11,247 nucleotides of DNA from an uncultured Eubacteriales bacterium (GTDB taxonomy: Bacteria > Bacillota > Clostridia > Christensenellales > CAG-138): NCBI GenBank assembly GCA_900542615.1, contig UQOG01000062.1, positions 1-11,247 of the forward strand, in the 5' to 3' direction. The position numbers and the translations under genes were made by a program. The notes under the pieces were generated by a model. The model did not search any database. It was not told the origin of the DNA and was given only the letters and a program-made list of their open reading frames with translations. Below, one piece after another: positions 1 through 6,422 of this stretch; the stretch's first letter is position 1, and each line of letters opens with the position of its first letter.

Positions 1-1
1 C

Positions 2-886
2 TTTGAATTTCTCCATGAGAAAAACAGTTATTGCCATAAAATGGAGATTACTGAATTTCCCCTTTCAGTTCTGGATATGGTACAGCGGACGGATATCGAA
101 GAATATCTGGACTATATGAGCCTGTATCAGAAGGACGGAAAAGATATCACCAACGATGAACGTGGTAAGGCAAGAAAGCTTGCCGCTCTACGGAGTTTCT
201 ATAATTACTATTTTCAGAGCGAACGTATCGAGAAAAACACAGCGGCACTGGTTCCTCTGCCGAAGCGTCATGAAAAAGAGATCATCCGTCTGGAACCCAA
301 TGAGGTGGCTATTCTGTTAGATCAGGTGGAGGACGGCACCAAGCTGACCAAAAAGGAACTGGAATACCACAAGAAAACAAAGCTCCGGGATATTGCCCTC
401 CTGACGCTTCTATTGGGAACCGGCATCCGTGTATCGGAATGTGTAGGTCTGGATATTAACGACGTGGATTTCAATAACGGCGGCATCAAGATCCGGAGAA
501 AAGGTGGTTATGAAGCAATCGTCTACTTCGGCGATGAAGTAGAAACCGCTCTGCTCGACTATCTGGAGCAAAGGGAACATATCATTCCAGCCGAAGGACA
601 TGAGAATGCTCTGTTCCTGTCCCTGCAGAATCGCCGAATGGCCGTCCGCTCCGTAGAGAATCTGGTAAAAAAATATGCCTCCCGGGTAACCACCTTAAAG
701 AAAATTACACCCCATAAACTACGCAGTACCTACGGTACCGAACTCTATAAAGAAACCGGGGATATCTATCTGGTGGCGGACGTATTGGGCCACAAGGACG
801 TCAATACCACCCGCAAGCATTACGCGGCTACCTCCCAGGATAACCGCCGCATCGCAGCCCATGTGATCAAGCTGCGGGAGGATTGA
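2..886 (+). CDS. Tyrosine recombinase/integrase, XerC/D-like (5' end outside window)
   Basis: Site-specific recombinase of the phage-integrase family; it cuts and rejoins DNA through a 3'-phosphotyrosine. The frame is open to the left edge of the window, so the Met codon at 41 is probably internal and the N-terminus is missing; 13 codons precede it here. Numbering from that Met, an N-terminal SAM-like core-binding domain covers about residues 1-75 and the catalytic domain about 80-281. All active-site residues are visible: Arg130 (GTGIRVSE), Lys154 (IRRKGG), His225 and Arg228 (PHKLRST), His251 (LGHKD) and nucleophile Tyr261 (KHYAA). It therefore looks functional. The closest type known to me is the roughly 330-residue recombinase common in Clostridia; I cannot tell whether it resolves dif-like sites, inverts DNA or belongs to an element. 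Its base composition (about 43-58% GC in lines I counted by hand) is lower than that of the neighbouring genes. It converges on the next gene, with 6 nt between the stop codons. Confidence 0.87.
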   Translation, partial: FEFLHEKNSYCHKMEITEFPLSVLDMVQRTDIEEYLDYMSLYQKDGKDITNDERGKARKLAALRSFYNYYFQSERIEKNTAALVPLPKRHEKEIIRLEPNEVAILLDQVEDGTKLTKKELEYHKKTKLRDIALLTLLLGTGIRVSECVGLDINDVDFNNGGIKIRRKGGYEAIVYFGDEVETALLDYLEQREHIIPAEGHENALFLSLQNRRMAVRSVENLVKKYASRVTTLKKITPHKLRSTYGTELYKETGDIYLVADVLGHKDVNTTRKHYAATSQDNRRIAAHVIKLRED

Positions 887-892
887 GCCGCT

Positions 893-1267
893 TCACTCCG
901 CACCGCCGTCCCCCTCCTGGGGCTGGCGGCGCTTGCGGATCCCATGCAGGGAGCGCATGTAGGTAAGCCGCTGCTCCGCTTCATACGCCCGCAAACGGGC
1001 TTCCCATTCCGCCATCAGGGCCGGGTCGATCTGAATGGGTTCGATCTCGTCATGTTCCGGTTCCGCAGGATCCTCCCAGGATCCGAAGCCATATTCATCC
1101 CCTTCGTCCTCCCAATCGCCGATGGAAACCACCGCATCGGTGCGCAGCAGGCTGACCTCTACCTCGTTATAATCCCGATCCATGTCCAGACAGCGGCAGC
1201 AATTGTCGCATATCTTCCCAGGCTCCAGATCACAAAAATCCGAATCCCAATCATTTTCCCGTTCCAT
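893..1267 (-). CDS. Small acidic Cys-cluster protein of unknown function, divergent from lexA
   Basis: I do not recognise a named family. The 124-residue product has an N-terminal cysteine cluster, Cys12-x7-Cys20-x2-Cys23-Cys24-x-Cys26 (motif GKICDNCCRC), which looks like a metal or Fe-S ligand set. A strongly acidic middle (about residues 50-85, rich in Asp, Glu, Trp and Gly) follows, then a charged probable helix ending in a basic patch (RKRR, about 111-114). There is no signal peptide or membrane segment. The start is placed at the ATG at 1265-1267 because GGAGGAG lies 4 nt upstream; an in-frame ATG eight codons earlier has no such site. The gene faces away from lexA across about 100 nt, so shared regulation is possible. 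Related short proteins with a similar Cys motif next to lexA occur in other Clostridia as far as I recall, but no function can be assigned. It is real on the evidence of its ribosome site, its motif and the otherwise filled layout. Confidence 0.75.
   Translation of the reverse strand: MERENDWDSDFCDLEPGKICDNCCRCLDMDRDYNEVEVSLLRTDAVVSIGDWEDEGDEYGFGSWEDPAEPEHDEIEPIQIDPALMAEWEARLRAYEAEQRLTYMRSLHGIRKRRQPQEGDGGAE
903..929. other. GC-rich inverted repeat at convergent gene ends
   Basis: CCGCC at 903-907 pairs with GGCGG at 925-929, and CCCC at 910-913 pairs with GGGG at 919-922, around a symmetrical 2-nt internal mismatch and a 5-nt loop. It lies in the last codons of the Cys-cluster gene, 17 nt past the recombinase stop. 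It could slow or help stop transcription from the recombinase side. There is no U-tract on either strand, so it is not a canonical intrinsic terminator. Confidence 0.35.
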
Positions 1268-1271
1268 TGCG

Positions 1272-1278
1272 CTCCTCC
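1272..1278 (-). promoter_or_regulatory. Ribosome binding site that sets the start of the Cys-cluster gene
   Basis: GGAGGAG on the minus strand, 4 nt before the ATG at 1265-1267. It supports that start over the in-frame ATG at 1289-1291, which has no purine-rich site at the right distance and lies within the lexA promoter region. Confidence 0.75.
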
Positions 1279-1281
1279 ATG

Positions 1282-1310
1282 TTGCAAACAAATGTGCTAT
1301 ATGTTATACT
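1282..1310 (+). promoter_or_regulatory. Probable SigA promoter of lexA
   Basis: A -35 hexamer TTGCAA (1282-1287) and a -10 hexamer TATACT (1305-1310) are separated by exactly 17 nt. Transcription would start near 1317, giving lexA an untranslated leader of about 55 nt. A LexA-box-like sequence overlaps the end of the -35 element and the spacer, where a repressor would block RNA polymerase. Confidence 0.6.
1285..1298. promoter_or_regulatory. lexA: Degenerate LexA-box-like operator candidate
   Basis: CAAACAAATGTGCT resembles the Firmicute LexA consensus CGAACRNRYGTTYC. The core half-sites are AAAC and GTGC in place of GAAC and GTTC, one mismatch each, with the 4-nt spacing kept. It is the best match I found between the Cys-cluster gene and lexA, and it sits across the lexA -35/spacer region, as expected for autoregulation. 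The match is imperfect, so this is an inference from position as much as from sequence. Confidence 0.35.
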
Positions 1311-1336
1311 TTCCACAACGGGTCCTCTTTCATAAT

Positions 1337-1345
1337 AGTATACCA
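1337..1345 (-). promoter_or_regulatory. Possible extended -10 promoter for the Cys-cluster gene
   Basis: On the minus strand TGGTATACT fits an extended -10 (TGN followed by TATAAT-like). No good -35 lies 16-18 nt upstream. Transcription from it would start near 1330 and run back through the lexA promoter and the operator candidate, so the two promoters would face each other and could interfere. Weak evidence. Confidence 0.25.
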
Positions 1346-1371
1346 CAAATCTTGACCATAGGGAGGTTTCT

Positions 1372-1986
1372 ATGGCAAAGGCCGGCGTTACGCGACAAGC
1401 AGTTTACGATTACATCCGCTCCTACAGTTCCACCCACGCCTTTCCGCCCACCGTCCGGGAAATCTGCACCGCCCTCAACCTAAAATCCACCTCCACCGCC
1501 CACATGCATTTGCAAAAGCTGGAGGAGGAAGGCAAGATCAAACGCAACCCTTCCATGCAGCGCTCCATTGAGCTATGCGAGCCAAAGCCGGACCTATGCC
1601 GGAACCTGCCCCTGGTAGGCGCGGTGGCGGCGGGCTCCCCCATCCTAGCGGTGGAGAACATCCAGGAGTACATCTCCCTCCCCACCGGCCTGCTTCATGG
1701 GGCGAATGAGGAAGAAGCCTTTCTGCTCCAGGTCAATGGCGAAAGCATGATCCTGGCGGGCATCAACCATGGGGATCTGCTGGTGGTGCACCGGGGGCTG
1801 AAGGCGGAAAACGGCGATATCGTGGTGGCCCGCGTGGGCGAGGATTCCGCCACGGTAAAGCGGATCTTCTTTGAGGATGGGGCCATCCGGCTCCAGCCGG
1901 AAAACCCGTACATGGAGCCGATCTACGCGGACTATCAGGATGTGGCCATCGCAGGCAAGGTCATCGCCCTGCTGCGGCGGTATTAA
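1372..1986 (+). CDS. lexA: LexA, SOS-response repressor and self-cleaving peptidase
   Basis: LexA represses DNA-damage genes and is inactivated when RecA filaments stimulate its self-cleavage. The 204-residue protein is full length for the family. The N-terminal winged helix-turn-helix covers about residues 1-65; the recognition segment follows FPPTVREI and reads LNLKSTSTAHMHLQKLEEEG. The scissile bond is Ala87-Gly88 (VAAGSP). The catalytic dyad is Ser125 (NGESM) and Lys163 (ATVKRI), 38 residues apart as in Bacillus LexA. The start is supported by AGGGAGG 5 nt upstream. A 17-nt-spaced promoter and a LexA-box-like site precede the gene, so autoregulation is likely. The last 4 nt overlap the end of the convergent PLP-enzyme gene (shared TTAA). 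Nothing in the protein looks abnormal. Confidence 0.97.
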   Translation: MAKAGVTRQAVYDYIRSYSSTHAFPPTVREICTALNLKSTSTAHMHLQKLEEEGKIKRNPSMQRSIELCEPKPDLCRNLPLVGAVAAGSPILAVENIQEYISLPTGLLHGANEEEAFLLQVNGESMILAGINHGDLLVVHRGLKAENGDIVVARVGEDSATVKRIFFEDGAIRLQPENPYMEPIYADYQDVAIAGKVIALLRRY

Positions 1987-3275
1987 AGGCGCATCTCCCC
2001 TGCCCTTACCAGGGCGTCCACGGCGAACATGGCGCCCATGCGGCCATGGGCATAGGTGAGGCCGCCCTGTACATAGGCGGTATACGGGGCGGTAATGGGG
2101 CCGTCTGCGCTCAACTCGATGGACGAGCCCTGTACAAACGCGCCGGCGGCCATGATCACCTGGCTCTGATAGCCCGGCATATCCCAGGGCTCCGGGGTCA
2201 CGAAGCTATCGATGGGCGCCGCTTGCTGGATGCTCTTGCAAAAAGCGATCAGCCCATCGGCCTCCTGGAAGCGCAGCGCCTGCACGATGTCGCTGCGGGG
2301 CGCATCGCTTGCGGGCATACTGACTAGCCCGGCCCGCTCAAATACGCCTGCAAACAGCACGGCGGACTTTAGGCTTTGCGCCACCGTATGGGGCGCCAAA
2401 AACAGCCCCTGGTAAAACGGCCGGTAGCTGGCGTCATAGCTGCCCACTTCCCGTCCCATGCCCGGCACGGTCAAACGGCCCTGGATCCGGCCGATGGCGG
2501 CGCTGGTGCCGGCGATGTAACCGCCGGTGGGCGCGATGCCGCCGCCGGGGTTTTTGATTAGGGAGCCGATCAGCACGTCCGCCCCATAGGCGCTGGGCTC
2601 ATTGGGCTGGGTAAATTCCCCATAGCAATTGTCCACCACGATAAACGGGGTGGATTTTTTTTGCCGGATCGCCTGGAAAATTGGCGCCATTTCCTGGGGC
2701 AATAGGGCGTTGCGCCAGGCATAGCCCCGGGATCGCTGCACATACACCACGGCAACGGAAGGATCGTCCAGGGCCTCCAAAACCCTTGGCAGGTCGATGG
2801 CGTCTTCCTTGAGGTCCACCTGTTGGTATCGGATGCCCTGGCGCTTTAGGGAACCCGGCTCGTCCCCGGAAATGCCGATGGCAGCCTCCAAGGTATCGTA
2901 GGGCTTGCCGGTGATGGACAACAGGGTATCCCCCGGCTCCAGCAGGCCGGAAAGGGCGGTGAAGATCGCGTGGGTGCCGCTGGTAAAATGGGGCCGCACC
3001 AAGGCGTCCTGGCATTGGAGGCTATGGGCAAAGACCCGGTCCAGGGTATCCCGGCCGATGTCGTCGTAGCCATAGCCGGAGGTGGGGGCGAAATGCCGCT
3101 GGGCGACCCCTTCCTTTTGGAAGGCGGTCAGGACCCGGGCGGATGTTTCCGCCTCCACGGCCTCTATACGGGCGAATACCGGGGCAAGGCTTGCCTCGGT
3201 ATCCAATACGAACGCGATGCTCTTCTCCCCCACGCCCAAGGATCGATAGGGCGCGGTGTCAGGGCGGTATTCCAT
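1983..3275 (-). CDS. PLP-dependent enzyme, methionine gamma-lyase / 'aluminium resistance' family (YnbB-like)
   Basis: A fold-type I PLP enzyme of the family annotated as methionine gamma-lyase-like or 'aluminium resistance' protein, to which B. subtilis YnbB belongs; the true substrate is not settled for this branch. The 430-residue length is normal. Visible hallmarks are a phosphate-binding stretch (RPHFTSGTHAIFTAL, about 94-108), the cofactor-ring aspartate Asp215 (VVDNCYGEF) and the Schiff-base lysine Lys241 (GSLIKNPGG), followed by a glycine-rich stretch. It is soluble, with no signal peptide. It is the last gene of the seven-gene cluster and starts 3 nt after the hfq stop; its AAGGAGG site (3287-3293) lies inside hfq, 11 nt from the ATG, slightly far. 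The same hfq-ynbB adjacency is known in Bacillus. Its stop codon overlaps the lexA stop by 4 nt, and no intrinsic terminator is visible between them. Confidence 0.93.
   Translation of the reverse strand: MEYRPDTAPYRSLGVGEKSIAFVLDTEASLAPVFARIEAVEAETSARVLTAFQKEGVAQRHFAPTSGYGYDDIGRDTLDRVFAHSLQCQDALVRPHFTSGTHAIFTALSGLLEPGDTLLSITGKPYDTLEAAIGISGDEPGSLKRQGIRYQQVDLKEDAIDLPRVLEALDDPSVAVVYVQRSRGYAWRNALLPQEMAPIFQAIRQKKSTPFIVVDNCYGEFTQPNEPSAYGADVLIGSLIKNPGGGIAPTGGYIAGTSAAIGRIQGRLTVPGMGREVGSYDASYRPFYQGLFLAPHTVAQSLKSAVLFAGVFERAGLVSMPASDAPRSDIVQALRFQEADGLIAFCKSIQQAAPIDSFVTPEPWDMPGYQSQVIMAAGAFVQGSSIELSADGPITAPYTAYVQGGLTYAHGRMGAMFAVDALVRAGEMRL
2002..2015. other. Small perfect hairpin just past the lexA stop
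   Basis: GCCCT at 2002-2006 and AGGGC at 2011-2015 flank a 4-nt loop, beginning 16 nt after the lexA stop and inside the 3' coding end of the PLP-enzyme gene. No T-run follows on either strand, so it is at best a pause or 3'-end protection site. It is the only obvious stem near this convergent junction. Confidence 0.2.
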
Positions 3276-3278
3276 GGT

Positions 3279-3527
3279 TTATTCTTCCTCCTTCGCGGGT
3301 TCCTGGTTGGTGAAAACGATGCGCCGCTGGGGCGTAATGGTGGAAACGGCGTGCTTGTAGATGAGCATCTGTTGGCCCTCCACCTCCGCCAGGATCACAA
3401 AGCTATCATAGCCCAGCACAACGGCGTGGTTGATCTGATACCCATTGGTTACATGTATGGTGACGGGGATCCGCTCCCGCCGGGCGGTATTCAGGAAAGT
3501 ATCCTGCAAATTGATGGGTTTGGGCAT
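3279..3527 (-). CDS. hfq: Hfq, hexameric RNA chaperone with an unusual Sm1 segment
   Basis: Hfq forms a ring that binds A- and U-rich RNA and can pair small RNAs with mRNAs. The 82-residue product keeps the N-terminal helix with Gln8 and Asp9 (INLQDTFLN), the Sm1 segment (about 21-45) and the Sm2 signature LIYKHAVST. The rim reads Arg16-Arg17-Glu18-Arg19, as in E. coli Hfq and unlike the RKEN of B. subtilis. Oddly, the conserved Sm1 'R/QG' after NGYQI is replaced by NHA, which removes the invariant glycine and adds one residue before GYDSF. The C-terminal tail is short and acidic (PAKEEE). The start ATG is fixed by AAGGAGG 7 nt upstream; a longer frame upstream overlaps miaA and lacks family similarity. 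It begins 2 nt after the miaA stop, and the PLP-enzyme gene follows 3 nt downstream. The miaA-hfq order is widely conserved. Confidence 0.95.
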   Translation of the reverse strand: MPKPINLQDTFLNTARRERIPVTIHVTNGYQINHAVVLGYDSFVILAEVEGQQMLIYKHAVSTITPQRRIVFTNQEPAKEEE

Positions 3528-3529
3528 GG

Positions 3530-4474
3530 TCAAGCCTCCTTCCGGAACAGCCCGCAGGCGGTATCCACCAGCGCTTCCGGTGTATATTGGGTAATGTCCA
3601 GCCAATGGATGCGCGCATCCCGGCGGAACCAGGTCATCTGCCGCTTGGCGAAGCGGCGGGTCTCCTGCTTGATGGCCGCCACAGCCTCTGCAAAGCTTGT
3701 GTTCCCCGCAAAATAGGCGAACAGCTGCTTATAGCCCAATCCTTGCAGGGCGGGCAAGGCGGGATCCAAGCCCTTTTCCCAGATGGAACGGGCTTCCTCC
3801 ACAAGTCCCTGTTCCAGCATCTGATCCACCCGCTGCTCGATGCGGGCATAAAGCAGGGGCCTTGGCATGGTGAGCCCCACCATGGTAAGCTCATATGGGC
3901 ATGGAGCGGACGCCGACTGGGCAAAGGCCGCGCCAATGGGCTTGCCGGTGAGCCGTTTGACCTCCAACGCGCGAACGATCCGCTTTATGTCGTTAGGGTG
4001 CAGCCGTTGAGCAGAGGCGGGGTCCTCTTCCTGCAGGCTTGCGTACAGGCTCCCCGGCCGCTGCCGTTCCTGCTCCAGCAGGGCCTGGCGCAGGCTTGCA
4101 TCCCCTGCCGTTTCGGTAAAATCCAGGGGGCTGGTCAGGGCGGAGATATACAGCCCCGTCCCTCCCACCACCAAGGGCAGAATATGGGCCTGCTGCAGGC
4201 TGTGGATGATAGCCCGGGCCTGCTGTTGATAGGCCGCCACGCTGAACGTGGGGCCGTCCACCTCCGCGATATCCAGCATATGGTGAGGGACCCCTTCCAT
4301 CTCCTCCCGGGTAGGCTTGGCGGAGCCGATATCCAGGCCCCGGTAGATCTGGATGGAATCCGCAGAGAGGATCTGTGCGCCCAGGCGCTTGGCTACCTGC
4401 ACCCCCAGGGCGGTCTTGCCGCTGGCGGTAGGCCCCAGGATGATCCCCAGGGGCGGTTTTTTTATCTGTTCCAT
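3530..4474 (-). CDS. miaA: MiaA, tRNA dimethylallyltransferase (i6A37 synthesis)
   Basis: MiaA moves a dimethylallyl group from DMAPP to N6 of A37 in tRNAs that read codons starting with U; MiaB then methylthiolates the product. From the chosen ATG the protein has 314 residues, the normal length. The P-loop GPTASGKT lies at 14-21, the catalytic aspartate at Asp39 in ADSIQIYRGLDIGSAKP, and GGTGLYI at 94-100. The conserved blocks HPNDIKRIVRALEV, LGYKQL and RFAKRQMTWFRRD follow. A TTG codon at 4505-4507, inside the end of mutL, could extend it by 11 residues; the ATG at 4472-4474 puts the P-loop at the usual distance from the N-terminus. No clear Shine-Dalgarno site precedes that ATG. It lies 7 nt after the mutL stop, so translation is probably coupled. 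It ends 2 nt before hfq. Confidence 0.96.
   Translation of the reverse strand: MEQIKKPPLGIILGPTASGKTALGVQVAKRLGAQILSADSIQIYRGLDIGSAKPTREEMEGVPHHMLDIAEVDGPTFSVAAYQQQARAIIHSLQQAHILPLVVGGTGLYISALTSPLDFTETAGDASLRQALLEQERQRPGSLYASLQEEDPASAQRLHPNDIKRIVRALEVKRLTGKPIGAAFAQSASAPCPYELTMVGLTMPRPLLYARIEQRVDQMLEQGLVEEARSIWEKGLDPALPALQGLGYKQLFAYFAGNTSFAEAVAAIKQETRRFAKRQMTWFRRDARIHWLDITQYTPEALVDTACGLFRKEA
3535..3541 (-). promoter_or_regulatory. hfq: Ribosome binding site that fixes the hfq start
   Basis: AAGGAGG on the minus strand lies inside the last miaA codons, 7 nt before the hfq ATG (3525-3527). It rules out the longer in-frame extension reaching back to 3605. Confidence 0.85.
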
Positions 4475-4481
4475 ATGGCTA

Positions 4482-6419
4482 TCATACCCGCTTGAAGAGC
4501 TTTTCAAATTCCTGCCGGGTCATCTGCACCATCACCGGCCTGCCATGGGGGCAAGTCATGGGGACGCCCTGGGCCGTATATTGGGCCAGCAGGGCTTCGA
4601 TCTCATCCGACGCCAACCTGTCCCCCGCCTTGACGGCATGTTTACAGGCCATCTGGATGAGGGCGCTGCGCTTAAGATCCGTTGCCCGCACGCTGCCCTG
4701 CCGCTCCAGATACGCCAACGCCTCCCGCAGGAAATCCCCGGCATCTGCCCCTTCTCCCATGAAGGAAGGCACCGCCAGGATCCGCACGGTAAGGGCGCCA
4801 AACTCCTGGAGCTGGAATCCCAGCTCCTCAAAGGCAGCCAGGTTATCCAGCAGCAGGGCAAAGGGGCCCGGCTGGAGTTTGACCTGGATGGGCAGCAACA
4901 GCATCTGAGACGCGCCGGCCAGCTTTCCGGCCATAAGGGACTCATACAGCCGGCGTTCATGGGCCGCGTGCTGGTCGATGAAAAATACCCGATCCCCTTG
5001 CTGTACCGCCCAGTAGCATTCGAACAATTGCCCGATCACCCGATAAGGTTCAACGCCAAAGTCCATGGCTTCCTGGGCCGAACGTTCCCGTTGCACAGGG
5101 GCCTGGACAAGGGCTGCTTGGCCTTCCCCGCCCTGGGCAAGAGGGGGTTCCTGGGCCGATGCTTCCCCCTGCCACACCCCAAGGGGCGCCTGGTGGGCAG
5201 GATGTAAAGCCGTAGAAAGCTTCCACCCTGGAGCAGCCCCAGGCTCCCCCAGGGACAGGGAGGCGGACGCGCCGGTATGGAGCCCCAGCTTGCCCTGCAA
5301 TTCCTTCAGCTCTGCGGCGGACATGGTGGAAAAGGCGGCGCCAGGTGTTGGCTTCTCCTTGTTTTCTTCGGGGAAATGGCTGACCATTCTGCGGAAGGGG
5401 GCAACGTCCGTTTCCCGAACCAAGGGGGCAACGGTATCCCCCAGGGCCATGCGGGTGGCAACGGTTACAGCCCGGAATACCTGCTCCTCGTCCCGGAAGC
5501 GGACCTCCAGCTTTTGGGGATGCACGTTTACATCCACGGCTTCCCAGGGGATGCAAAGATCCAACACATAAAAGGGGAACTTCCCGCTCATGAGCCGGGT
5601 TTCAAAGGCCCGCTGCACCGCAAAAGAGATCCGCTGGGAACGAATATACCGGCCGTTCACAAACAGGGATTGGTGCAAGCGGTTGGGCCGGGCCAGCTGC
5701 TCGGCGCCCACGAAGCCGGTTACCTCCAGCTGGCCGTACCGATAGCTTACGGGCCGAAGGTTGGCCAACACCTCGCTGCCGTATACGCAGTGTATGGCAT
5801 GTTTCAGCTGGCCGTCCCCGGCGCTTTGATAGACCTGCTTGCCGCTGTTCAGGAAGCGGAAGGAAATATGGGGCTTGGCCAGGATGATGCGGGATATTAG
5901 ATCCCCAATGGCCGCGGCCTCCGCCCGCTGGCTTTTCAAGAACTTCCTGCGGGCAGGCACGTTGTAAAAAACGTCCTCCACCTCGATGCTGGTGCCCCCG
6001 GCGCAGGCAGCCGGTTGGCAGGAGCGCACCTCGCCCCCGTGGATCACGATGTTGGTGCCGGATTCCGCCTGCTGGGTGCGGGTGGTCAAGGATACCTTAG
6101 ACACCGCTGCAATGGACGCCAGGGCTTCCCCGCGGAACCCCAGGGTCTGGATCTGGTCCAGATCCGCCGCATTGGCGATCTTGCTGGTGGCATGGCGTAA
6201 AAAGGCCACGGGCACCTGGTCGGCTTCGATGCCGGAGCCATTGTCCGTCACCCGCAAATAGGATATGCCGCCCTCCTGGATCTCCACCGTAATGGCGGTG
6301 GCCCCGGCGTCGATGGCGTTTTCCACCAGCTCCTTCACAATGGAAGCTGGCCGTTCCACCACCTCGCCGGCGGCGATCTGGTTGGCGATCTGTTGGCTCA
6401 AAACCTGGATCTTTTGCAT
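4482..6419 (-). CDS. mutL: MutL, mismatch-repair ATPase and nicking endonuclease
   Basis: MutL links mismatch-bound MutS to strand removal. This 645-residue protein has the GHKL ATPase domain at about 1-330 (ENAIDAGA, VTDNGSGI, RHATSKI, LGFRGEAL). A linker of about 335-455 rich in Ala, Gly, Pro and Gln follows, then the dimerisation/endonuclease domain. All endonuclease metal-site motifs are present: DQHAAHERRLYE at 482-493, ACKHAVK at 591-597 and CPHGRP at 623-628. It should therefore nick DNA itself, as in MutH-less bacteria. QMLLLP at 505-510 matches the position and form of the sliding-clamp-binding peptide known in B. subtilis MutL (QEMIVP). The ATG is 3 nt after the mutS stop. I see no Shine-Dalgarno site before it, so reinitiation after mutS is likely. 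It is followed 7 nt later by miaA. Confidence 0.97.
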   Translation of the reverse strand: MQKIQVLSQQIANQIAAGEVVERPASIVKELVENAIDAGATAITVEIQEGGISYLRVTDNGSGIEADQVPVAFLRHATSKIANAADLDQIQTLGFRGEALASIAAVSKVSLTTRTQQAESGTNIVIHGGEVRSCQPAACAGGTSIEVEDVFYNVPARRKFLKSQRAEAAAIGDLISRIILAKPHISFRFLNSGKQVYQSAGDGQLKHAIHCVYGSEVLANLRPVSYRYGQLEVTGFVGAEQLARPNRLHQSLFVNGRYIRSQRISFAVQRAFETRLMSGKFPFYVLDLCIPWEAVDVNVHPQKLEVRFRDEEQVFRAVTVATRMALGDTVAPLVRETDVAPFRRMVSHFPEENKEKPTPGAAFSTMSAAELKELQGKLGLHTGASASLSLGEPGAAPGWKLSTALHPAHQAPLGVWQGEASAQEPPLAQGGEGQAALVQAPVQRERSAQEAMDFGVEPYRVIGQLFECYWAVQQGDRVFFIDQHAAHERRLYESLMAGKLAGASQMLLLPIQVKLQPGPFALLLDNLAAFEELGFQLQEFGALTVRILAVPSFMGEGADAGDFLREALAYLERQGSVRATDLKRSALIQMACKHAVKAGDRLASDEIEALLAQYTAQGVPMTCPHGRPVMVQMTRQEFEKLFKRV

Positions 6420-6422
6420 GGG

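Noticed and set aside
3528..3605. Longer N-terminus for Hfq (26 extra residues)
   Set aside because: It overlaps the miaA end, has no family similarity, and the AAGGAGG site points to the ATG at 3525-3527.
3587..4495. Long plus-strand open frame opposite miaA (and similar ones opposite mutL, mutS and miaB)
   Set aside because: It lies wholly antisense to a well-identified gene, has no ribosome site or recognisable family, and is explained by the high GC content of third codon positions.
4475..4507. TTG start for MiaA inside mutL
   Set aside because: Possible, but it adds 11 polar residues before the usual N-terminus; the ATG gives the standard 314-residue length.
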